From positions 1-5,742 of the forward strand of contig JAUXXK010000091.1 of assembly GCA_030681145.1 (NCBI GenBank): 5,742 bases of DNA, given 5' to 3'. Below the pieces are notes generated by a model. It did not search any database. It was not told the DNA's origin and saw only the letters and a program-made list of their open reading frames with translations. Source of the DNA: Methanobacteriaceae archaeon. GTDB lineage: Archaea; Methanobacteriota; Methanobacteria; Methanobacteriales; Methanobacteriaceae. This document shows positions 1 to 5,581 of this stretch, piece after piece; the stretch's first letter is position 1; each line of letters opens with the position of its first letter. The translations under genes were made by a program, and so were the position numbers.

Positions 1-23
1 ATTATCTCGGAAAAGGTGAAAAA

Positions 24-464
24 ATGAATTGTGAAAATCATCCAGACAAAGAAGGAGTAGCAGCATGTGTAAGCTGTGGTAAAATCCTTTGTGATGAGTG
101 CAGATTAAAACTGGCTAGTAAAAATTACTGTCAAGAATGTGCAGATGATTTAGTGGCTGAAAAGACACAAAATAGTCATGAACCGATAGAAAGTCTTAAA
201 AAAACACCTTTGGAACGAGAACAAGCGCCCATAAATTATGAGAGAACTTCTTCTAGAGGAATGCCCCGGCCAAGAAAAGCTGAGCAAAAATCAAATACAT
301 TTTTATTATTCTGTGTTGCATTTATTGTAACTTTAATTATTGCAGGAGTAATTTTATATGCAATTTATTTAATTTATCTTGCGCCACAATTCGGAGATTT
401 AAATAACCTAATTTACGTGATTATGAACAATCCTGAGCGTATTTTTAACAGTTTCGGTTCATGA
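24..464 (+). CDS. B-box-type zinc finger membrane protein, small
   Basis: This is a 146-residue protein of unknown function. The N-terminus carries eight likely zinc ligands in the order C3, H6, C15, C18, C23, C26, C36, C39, the spacing of prokaryotic B-box-like zinc fingers, which would bind two zinc ions. A polar, proline- and charge-rich linker (about 44-91) follows, then one strongly hydrophobic segment (about 93-119) and a short tail of about 27 residues. The expected topology is a cytoplasmic zinc domain held at the membrane. The start is well supported: AGGTGA at 14-19 lies four bases before the ATG. The promoter, if separate, lies outside the window. Such zinc fingers usually mediate protein contacts, but no partner can be named here. 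The family call is fairly secure; the role is unknown. Confidence 0.85.
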   Translation: MNCENHPDKEGVAACVSCGKILCDECRLKLASKNYCQECADDLVAEKTQNSHEPIESLKKTPLEREQAPINYERTSSRGMPRPRKAEQKSNTFLLFCVAFIVTLIIAGVILYAIYLIYLAPQFGDLNNLIYVIMNNPERIFNSFGS

Positions 465-467
465 TAC

Positions 468-473
468 TTTTTT
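468..473 (+). terminator. T-run after the zinc finger gene
   Basis: Six T residues begin four bases after the TGA stop and are followed by further T-rich sequence up to about 490. Archaeal RNA polymerase commonly stops at such runs without a hairpin. In DNA this AT-rich a run of six is only moderate evidence. Confidence 0.4.
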
Positions 474-494
474 AATAATTTTATTGTTATAAAT

Positions 495-517
495 CCCGGA
501 AAATATATTTATTATAC
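495..517 (+). promoter_or_regulatory. Candidate BRE/TATA promoter for the DUF2085 gene
   Basis: A CCCGGAAAA stretch (495-503) resembling a purine-rich BRE is followed directly by TATATTTATTATA-like sequence (about 504-516). Transcription would begin about 25 bases downstream, near 535-540, leaving a short leader that contains GAGG (547-550) before the ATG at 559. The local GC patch in an otherwise AT-only stretch supports the call, but TATA-like sequence is frequent by chance here. Confidence 0.4.
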
Positions 518-558
518 AAAATTTTGAAAAATAAATAATATTACGAGAGGGTATTTTT

Positions 559-936
559 ATGCCCCCAAAAAATAAACTAAGCGATATACAAGTACCAAAC
601 ACTCTAAAAATTTATTCTATCCCATTATGTCATGGCCTTCCAGATAGAACAATATATTTTAGAAATAAAGCTTTCCCATTATGTGCTCGGTGTACTGGGA
701 CATTAATTGGAGTTTTTACGCTACCTATTTACCACATGGAGATAATGAGTCCATCTATTGGATTAATAGTGCTTTTTGCATCCCCGGCCATTGTTGATGC
801 ATTTACTCAATTAATAGGGTTTAGAGAAAGTAATAATAAACTTAGACTAATTACTGGATTTCTTTTAGGGGCATCTTTATCTGCTTTAATCGTGATTAGT
901 GGCAAAATATTGGTTAATATGATTCTGAATAGGTAG
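559..936 (+). CDS. DUF2085 family small membrane protein
   Basis: This 125-residue protein matches the pattern I know for DUF2085. There is a Cys-His pair (C24-H25) followed by P28 and R30, then a CARCTG motif (C42-A-R-C45-T-G47), a membrane segment with a buried D80 and Q84, and a conserved R89-E-S-N-N93 block followed by R96 and T99-G100. Hydrophobic stretches lie at about 66-86 and 97-120, with a weaker one at about 48-60. The Cys and His residues could bind a metal or form a redox pair, but no biochemical function is established for the family that I can state. The length is normal for the family, so the gene looks intact. GAGG at 547-550, eight bases before the ATG, supports the start. 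It is followed by a T-run and is probably a single-gene unit, or read together with the zinc finger gene 94 bases upstream. Confidence 0.85.
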   Translation: MPPKNKLSDIQVPNTLKIYSIPLCHGLPDRTIYFRNKAFPLCARCTGTLIGVFTLPIYHMEIMSPSIGLIVLFASPAIVDAFTQLIGFRESNNKLRLITGFLLGASLSALIVISGKILVNMILNR

Positions 937-953
937 TAAGTCAAATGAGAAAA

Positions 954-965
954 TTTTTTATCTTT
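954..965 (+). terminator. T-run after the DUF2085 gene
   Basis: Six T residues (954-959) followed by ATCTTT lie 17 bases after the TAG stop. This fits an archaeal T-rich terminator that would separate this gene from the kinase gene downstream. Confidence 0.4.
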
Positions 966-969
966 AAAA

Positions 970-993
970 GAGAATAAATATAGTTATATTCTC
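970..993 (+). promoter_or_regulatory. TATA-like element inside a 7-bp inverted repeat, upstream of the kinase
   Basis: GAGAATA (970-976) and TATTCTC (987-993) are perfect inverted arms around a 10-base AT-only core that includes ATAAATATAG-type TATA sequence. The element ends 17 bases before the kinase start. The core sits about 30 bases upstream of the ATG, so transcripts would have a very short leader. A regulator binding the arms would block the TATA element, which makes this a candidate operator, but seven-base arms in AT-rich DNA could be chance. The ribosome site for the kinase is weak (AGGA at 1000-1003, seven bases before the ATG). Confidence 0.3.
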
Positions 994-1010
994 AATATCA
1001 GGACGATCAT

Positions 1011-3278
1011 ATGAAATTAAGAGAAAATAATTCGGGGGTTCTTTTTTTCTTAGGCGTAATCGCTTCAATTATTATTTTAATTTTATATATTTCTCTAGTC
1101 ATAATCATGCCTGATAAAAAATCAGGAGTGCTATTTAATGACATTATTATGCCCATGGTTGGAATTTTATCCACCATAACTCTTTTTTATGCCGCTAAGT
1201 CTTCTAAAATCCACTCCCAATATCTTTATCGTGCATGGTTATTTTTCACTTTGGCTATGTTAAGCTGGACTATCGCAGATTTTACATGGATGATTCTTGA
1301 AATTATTTTAAAGCAACCAGTTTTTCCATCTATTTCCGATGTTTTTTATTTGATTTTTTATCCGCTTTTTTTTATAGGTATCTATTATCTCCCTTCTAAA
1401 CCATTAAACCACACTGATTACCTCAACAGCATATTGGATATTTTTATATTAATTTTTGGAGCAATTTTAGTATACTGGAATTTTTTAATTACTCCCATTA
1501 TAGTTAGTTTTTCTGATGAAACATTAATAGCAATTATTCTTTCAGTGGCATATCCTGTAGCAGATCTTGTACTCCTATTTGGATTATTTTTGTTAATATT
1601 TCAGAGAATTGAAGCCCAAAACAAGGTAACTATTATACTTCTGTTATTCAGTGCATTCATATTGATTATTTCAGATACCATATTTAGTTATCAAACGCTA
1701 ACCGGAAGTTATGTTAGTGGAAGTGTTAGTGATTTAGGTTATATATTATCCATTATTCTACTTGGTCTGGCCGGATTATTTCAAATTACAAAAAATAGAA
1801 AATATGAAGATGAATTTGAAAAAGATATTAACAATCACATATCAAACTGGACCACTTATGTGCCTTATATATGGATGATTATTCTATTTTTACTAATAAT
1901 GTGGAATTATTATAATGATATATCCATTAATTTTTTTATTTTAGGTCCGGGCGTACTTTTAATCATAGTTTTATTTAGTATAAGGCATGGAATAACATTT
2001 AATGAAAACAAATCTCTTTATAAAGAGTTGAAACAAGCCTACAACAAACAGGAACTTAAAGTTCAACAAAGAACCATGGATCTTGAAAATAGTAATAAAA
2101 CACTTAAAGAAGAAATTATTGAACGCGAAAAAGCAGAGGTGAAGTTAAAAAAATATAAGGAAAATCTAGAAGAATTGGTCAAATTACGTACTACCAACTT
2201 AGAAAAAACCAATAGAAAGCTTAAAAAAGAAATAAAAACTCGAAAAAAAATAGAAGAAGAATTGAAAAAAACAGGGCACGCTTATAAAGCAATGTTTGAA
2301 AATACTGGAACGGCCACCATGATTGTAGAGGAAAATTGTACTGTTTCTCTGATAAATAAAGAAGCTGAAATATTATTAGGTTATTCTAAAGAAGAAGTTG
2401 AAGGTAAAAAAAAATGGATGGAATTTATGGTTACTGATGAATTAGAAAAAATGATATATTATCATAAAATGAGAAGAATTCATCCCAATAACGTTCCAAA
2501 AAGATATGAAACACGTAGTATTTTTAAAGATGGGAAAATTAGAAATATTATCCTAACTGTTGACATTATAAAAGACACCAAGAAAAGTGTGCTGTCCTTT
2601 TTAGATATTACAGAGCTCAGAAATGCAGAAAATCTGATAAAAAGTTCTCTTAATGAAAAAGATGTGCTCCTTCGAGAAATACACCACCGCGTTAAAAATA
2701 ACATGCAAATAATATCCAGCCTTCTTAATATCCAATCAGATTATATTGAGGATAAAAAAGCCCGTCTTATTTTCAAAGAAAGCCAAAATAGGATACGATC
2801 AATGACCATGGTACATGAAAACTTATATCAATCTAATGACTTAGCCCAAATTAACTTAGGAGAGTATATTAAAAATTTAACCCAGGAACTGTTAATTTCG
2901 TTTAAAAAAGATCCAATTAATATTAAAATAAATGTAAATTTTGAAAGTATAATGTTAAATATGGATACCATAATTCCGTGTGGTTTAATTATTACCGAAC
3001 TAGTTACTAATTCATTAAAATACGCTTTTCCAGATAATAAACCAGGTAAAATAAATATTGATTTTAAATCTATTAGTAAAGAAGAATTCATGTTATGTGT
3101 AGGTGACAATGGTATAGGTATACCTGACGGAATGGATTTTAAAGAAAATAAAACATTGGGTATTATGTTAGTAAATTCTTTAGTAAATCAACTCGATGGA
3201 ACTATTAAACTGGATAGAAGTCACGGTACGCTATTTAAGATTAAATTTAGAGAATTAAAATATAAAAAGAGAATTTAA
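1011..3278 (+). CDS. Membrane sensor histidine kinase (multi-TM, coiled coil, PAS, HisKA_2, HATPase_c)
   Basis: A 755-residue signal-transducing kinase. About ten membrane helices (near 10-32, 44-62, 73-96, 108-127, 142-164, 170-198, 205-227, 240-260, 284-302, 306-324) form the sensor part, with both ends inside the cell. A charged coiled coil (332-423) leads to a PAS domain (about 425-537), which ends in the usual DIT motif (532-534). The HisKA_2 domain follows with L554-R-E-I-H-H-R-V-K-N-N564; H559, the His before Arg, is the likely phosphate acceptor by analogy with HWE/HisKA_2 kinases. The ATPase domain keeps the N-box (E663, N667), the G1 box D699-N-G-I-G703, G717 and the final G739-T740. 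All catalytic motifs are present, so the kinase is probably active. There is no receiver domain and no response regulator beside it, so it is an orphan whose partner and signal are unknown. The membrane part matches no sensor domain I can name with confidence. Confidence 0.93.
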   Translation: MKLRENNSGVLFFLGVIASIIILILYISLVIIMPDKKSGVLFNDIIMPMVGILSTITLFYAAKSSKIHSQYLYRAWLFFTLAMLSWTIADFTWMILEIILKQPVFPSISDVFYLIFYPLFFIGIYYLPSKPLNHTDYLNSILDIFILIFGAILVYWNFLITPIIVSFSDETLIAIILSVAYPVADLVLLFGLFLLIFQRIEAQNKVTIILLLFSAFILIISDTIFSYQTLTGSYVSGSVSDLGYILSIILLGLAGLFQITKNRKYEDEFEKDINNHISNWTTYVPYIWMIILFLLIMWNYYNDISINFFILGPGVLLIIVLFSIRHGITFNENKSLYKELKQAYNKQELKVQQRTMDLENSNKTLKEEIIEREKAEVKLKKYKENLEELVKLRTTNLEKTNRKLKKEIKTRKKIEEELKKTGHAYKAMFENTGTATMIVEENCTVSLINKEAEILLGYSKEEVEGKKKWMEFMVTDELEKMIYYHKMRRIHPNNVPKRYETRSIFKDGKIRNIILTVDIIKDTKKSVLSFLDITELRNAENLIKSSLNEKDVLLREIHHRVKNNMQIISSLLNIQSDYIEDKKARLIFKESQNRIRSMTMVHENLYQSNDLAQINLGEYIKNLTQELLISFKKDPINIKINVNFESIMLNMDTIIPCGLIITELVTNSLKYAFPDNKPGKINIDFKSISKEEFMLCVGDNGIGIPDGMDFKENKTLGIMLVNSLVNQLDGTIKLDRSHGTLFKIKFRELKYKKRI
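2070..2267 (+). repeat. Duplicated coiled-coil segment inside the kinase
   Basis: Residues 354-380 and 393-419 of the kinase align without gaps, with 14 of 27 positions identical, including R-T, L-E, N, L-K, E-I, R, K, E and L-K. The pattern is the signalling-helix type (RT..LE..N..LK.EI..R) that often joins membrane sensors to PAS domains. Here it occurs twice in tandem with a 39-residue period. The DNA copies (2070-2150 and 2187-2267) have diverged, so this is an old duplication and not a recent DNA repeat. Confidence 0.7.
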
Positions 3279-3324
3279 TTTTTAAAATCGTTAGTATGAT
3301 ATTTCAATTATAATAAAATAAAAG

Positions 3325-3341
3325 TTTTTTTTATTATTTTT
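3325..3341 (+). terminator. T-rich terminator after the kinase
   Basis: Eight T residues (3325-3332) followed by ATTA and five more T residues lie 46 bases after the kinase stop codon, in the gap between two converging genes. This is the strongest T-run in that gap on the + strand and fits archaeal termination. Confidence 0.5.
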
Positions 3342-3352
3342 ACTATTGAATA

Positions 3353-3396
3353 ATTAAAAAATAAGATAAAATAAAGAGAATAATTATTCCTCTTTA
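3353..3396 (-). terminator. Dyad plus T-run at the end of the FKBP gene
   Basis: A near-perfect dyad spans 3372-3396. Its core GAATAATTATTC (3378-3389) is a 12-base palindrome, and the arms extend by six further pairs (3372-3377 with 3391-3396) if the single base 3390 is bulged. The FKBP stop codon (3384-3386) lies inside the core. Read on the - strand, the hairpin is followed by T-rich sequence including six T residues (3361-3356). This resembles an intrinsic hairpin-plus-T terminator, though the stem is mostly A-T and archaea do not need a hairpin. Confidence 0.45.
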
Positions 3397-4190
3397 GTTT
3401 CTTCAGAATCTTTTAAAACTTCTGGAATATCTTCAGTTACTTTTTCAATTGCTTCTTCTGATTGGTTTTCAGTAGCTTCTTCTTCTGATTTCTTTTCAAA
3501 AACATCAGTGAACTCTACTTTTTCCACGCCTTCAATATTTTCCCATATATCCTTTGAAATTCTAAATCGGGCAAAAGTAATATCCATATAAGGTTGATTA
3601 TCAAATTTAGCCACTTCATCCATGGAAATAATGACTTTACCATCTTCAAAAGTTATTTCTGTCTTAGAAACATCAAGATTAGGATTAGGGTAATGAAGTT
3701 TGATCATGCTTTTGACTTTTTCCAAATCATCTGTGGTTATTTCCTTAAGTTCCACATCATATTTCAAAGTTTTGCCAGCAAGTTCATGGTTGAAATCAAC
3801 TCGAACTCTTCCACCAGAAATGTTTAGAATTCTGCCATTGTGGTTTTCTACAGTTAGTGTCATACCAACATAGGGAGTGATACCTTGTTTTTTGAATTCT
3901 TTCATAGGAACTAATTGGATTAATTTAGAGTCCCTCTCACCAAAAGCATTTTCTGGAGTAAGTTCTACAGTTTTCTTTTCGCCTTCTTCCATTCCAGCCA
4001 CAGATTCATCTAGGCCTTTTAGTAAGTGTCCGCCGCCAACAATAACTGGTATAGGGCCGTATGTCTTTTTATCCACTTTAATTCCAGCTTCTTCAGCCAC
4101 TTCTTCTATAGTAGTATCAAAGACGTCACCGGTTTCTTTTGTTCGTCCTGTAAATTCTAATTTTATAAAGTCTCCTTCTTTCACTGCCAT
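3384..4190 (-). CDS. FKBP-type peptidyl-prolyl cis-trans isomerase, long archaeal form (SlyD-like)
   Basis: A 268-residue cytoplasmic folding enzyme that would speed cis-trans isomerisation of X-Pro bonds and act as a chaperone. The FKBP fold is split as in SlyD: the first half (about 4-85) holds D25 of the FDTT motif, a V51-G-G-G54 turn and G59-L-D61, followed by an insert-in-flap chaperone domain (about 86-128). The fold resumes at V131-D-F-N-H-E-L-A-G-K140, close to the SlyD signature VDxNHxLAGxxL. A further domain (about 153-232) is the extension typical of long archaeal FKBPs. The last 36 or so residues are a low-complexity acidic tail rich in Glu and Ser, probably disordered. No signal peptide is visible. 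It is the second gene of a two-gene operon and overlaps its upstream neighbour by ten bases. GGAGG at 4203-4199, eight bases before the ATG, fixes the start. Confidence 0.95.
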   Translation of the reverse strand: MAVKEGDFIKLEFTGRTKETGDVFDTTIEEVAEEAGIKVDKKTYGPIPVIVGGGHLLKGLDESVAGMEEGEKKTVELTPENAFGERDSKLIQLVPMKEFKKQGITPYVGMTLTVENHNGRILNISGGRVRVDFNHELAGKTLKYDVELKEITTDDLEKVKSMIKLHYPNPNLDVSKTEITFEDGKVIISMDEVAKFDNQPYMDITFARFRISKDIWENIEGVEKVEFTDVFEKKSEEEATENQSEEAIEKVTEDIPEVLKDSEETKEE

Positions 4191-5302
4191 ATCTGTAGCC
4201 TCCTGTGAGGTATTCTATTTTTAAACTCTTGTAACACGTGTTTATCTTTATAATTTAATACACGAATAAGAGAAGGGTAATTTTCTATATATTTAGAAAT
4301 TGTTTCCTTATTTACTTTTGCCTCCAGAGAAGATAAAACCCGACTTTTATGATGAGTACTGAAACCTTGAGAAATAGATTTCATAACATCTTCCATTGAA
4401 CGGAAGGGTCTATTATTAATAATATCATTAGTTGTGGTTTCATTTAATAAAGAGATATTAAACAATTCATCTCTGGAAGTTTCATTCACTGTTTCCAGTA
4501 TTAATTCTTCACTTCTTATGTTATGAAGTGGTGCATTATTATTCTCTATCTCTTCCCTTAAAACTTCAATGGTTTCAGGAGGAAGCATATCTTTGGCCAA
4601 GTCCAAATTATTATCGAGAATAGATTTTCTAATAAGGGTGCCACTAACCCCCTTTATTCTTTTAACAAAAAAGAATTTATCTTTAAAATCAAATCCTATT
4701 TTTTTAAGGGATTTGGAGAGTGAAGCAATGACATAATTATCTTCTTGAAGTTTTCCCTCTAATAAAATTTCTCTTGTTTTTAGATCCACCATTTTATATG
4801 GTCTTGGAGCCACCGCATGCCCCATAGTAATACGTTCCATGATTAAATCAAAACCTTCCACTGGCTGATACCCTCTAGGGATGATATCCGCATCCAATGC
4901 CTTGAACATTTTAGCCAAACAAATAGAATACTGACCAGATCCCATGATTCCCATTGGAGGTCCTTCTATTACAACATCAGCCCCTACTGCTATTGCAGAT
5001 CTAGCCCTAGCATGCCGAGTCATTATGTAAGGCAAACCCCTCCCACTGCGTTCAGTGGGGCCTGGAACCACTGCTACGAAAAGAGCATCAGGAAAAGCAC
5101 CTTTTGCTTGCATCATACAGTGCAGATGGCCTTTGTGTAGGGGGGAGTACTCTGTAAAGTCCGCGATTATTTTTGGAGTTTTTTTAGAAGAAAGTTCAGC
5201 ATTAAATTGTTCTTTAAAAATGGGTTTTTTAGAAGCATCGCTTAGTATAATCTTCCTATCTCTTTCCATAATTTTTTTTATTAGTTTTTCATGGTGACTC
5301 AT
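4181..5302 (-). CDS. TmcAL-like HIGH-type nucleotidyltransferase
   Basis: A 373-residue cytoplasmic protein related to bacterial TmcAL, which uses ATP and acetate to make N4-acetylcytidine at the wobble base of elongator tRNA-Met. The HIGH motif lies in T50-E-Y-S-P-L-H-K-G-H59, equivalent to EYNPFHNGH. G81-to-P91 followed by T95-R-H-A-R-A100 stands where TmcAL has SGNF..RGEPA..KW.RA, and G107-A-D-V-V-I-E113 matches the G-D-LVIELP strand. N189 and S220-G-T-L-I-R225 probably match the ATP-contacting Asn and Arg. The C-terminal YPSLIRVLNY block resembles the family's IRVLGF end. Two features differ: about 43 residues, mostly charged, precede the HIGH strand, and the SGNF motif is not kept. ATP use is therefore likely, but the tRNA-Met substrate is not shown. 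The first ATG is chosen because no internal ATG has a better ribosome site; its own site is weak (TGAG near 5312). Confidence 0.82.
   Translation of the reverse strand: MSHHEKLIKKIMERDRKIILSDASKKPIFKEQFNAELSSKKTPKIIADFTEYSPLHKGHLHCMMQAKGAFPDALFVAVVPGPTERSGRGLPYIMTRHARARSAIAVGADVVIEGPPMGIMGSGQYSICLAKMFKALDADIIPRGYQPVEGFDLIMERITMGHAVAPRPYKMVDLKTREILLEGKLQEDNYVIASLSKSLKKIGFDFKDKFFFVKRIKGVSGTLIRKSILDNNLDLAKDMLPPETIEVLREEIENNNAPLHNIRSEELILETVNETSRDELFNISLLNETTTNDIINNRPFRSMEDVMKSISQGFSTHHKSRVLSSLEAKVNKETISKYIENYPSLIRVLNYKDKHVLQEFKNRIPHRRLQIWQ
4199..4203 (-). promoter_or_regulatory. Ribosome site of the FKBP gene inside the upstream gene
   Basis: GGAGG on the - strand lies eight bases before the FKBP ATG. 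It is made by two adjacent AGG arginine codons (R367, R368) of the nucleotidyltransferase. With the 10-base overlap of the two frames, this suggests that ribosomes ending the first gene promote initiation on the second. Confidence 0.75.
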
Positions 5303-5374
5303 ATTATCTCAATTATCTGATTTTTAATTAATAAAAATTAATTTTGTTTGGGCTAATCAAATTAATAATCATGA

Positions 5375-5385
5375 TAAAAATATAA
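5375..5385 (-). promoter_or_regulatory. Candidate TATA box for the nucleotidyltransferase-FKBP operon
   Basis: Read on the - strand this is TTTATATTTTT, close to the methanogen TATA consensus. It would start transcripts near 5355, with a leader of about 50 bases. Other AT-only stretches nearby could serve instead, so the assignment is weak. Confidence 0.25.
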
Positions 5386-5534
5386 ACAATAGATTATAAA
5401 GAATATTTTACTAGCCGAAATGATAGTAATTGGAATTATTGTATATCTAATAATTAAATCATTACATTATTTGAATTCATTGATTAAAAATATTGAAGAT
5501 AGAATGTTTACCTGCAATATTATTTGTTTGAATT

Positions 5535-5542
5535 GATATAAA
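5535..5542 (+). promoter_or_regulatory. Candidate TATA box for the dihydroorotase gene
   Basis: GATATAAA lies about 40 bases before the preferred start at 5582. Initiation about 25-30 bases downstream would give a short leader of roughly 10-20 bases, just long enough to include the GGTG ribosome site at 5572-5575. Confidence 0.4.
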
Positions 5543-5571
5543 ACTAGTAGTAATGGGAAAATAAGATTAAT

Positions 5572-5575
5572 GGTG
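5572..5575 (+). promoter_or_regulatory. Ribosome site that selects the start at 5582
   Basis: GGTG, part of the GGAGGTGA complement of the 16S end, lies six bases before the ATG at 5582. The in-frame ATG at 5570 overlaps this site and has no good site of its own (GGGA at 5555-5558 is poorer), so 5582 is preferred. Confidence 0.5.
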
Positions 5576-5581
5576 TCAATC

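Larger units (their letters stand above)
5303..5581. other. AT-rich divergent intergenic region
   Basis: This gap separates the start of the - strand operon from the + strand dihydroorotase start. It is almost entirely A and T, with small palindromes such as AAAATTAATTTT (5334-5345) and ATCATGAT that could be chance. It must hold promoters for both directions. I see no tRNA or GC-rich structured RNA. One short open frame of 38 codons (5420-5536, + strand) with a hydrophobic start is listed only as a weak finding, because it has no ribosome site. Confidence 0.7.

Noticed and set aside
2480..2704. Open frame on the - strand inside the kinase gene (74 codons)
   Set aside because: It lies wholly antisense to conserved PAS and HisKA_2 coding sequence, has no recognisable domain, and looks like a chance shadow frame.
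2828..3109. Open frame on the - strand inside the kinase ATPase domain (93 codons)
   Set aside because: Antisense to the N-box and G1 motif region; the sense frame is clearly the real one.
3877..4224. Open frame on the + strand antisense to the FKBP gene (115 codons)
   Set aside because: Rich in Ser, Pro and Phe as expected for the complement of FKBP codons, with no family resemblance and no ribosome site.
5055..5297. Open frame on the + strand antisense to the nucleotidyltransferase N-terminus (80 codons)
   Set aside because: Shadow of a conserved domain in the opposite strand.
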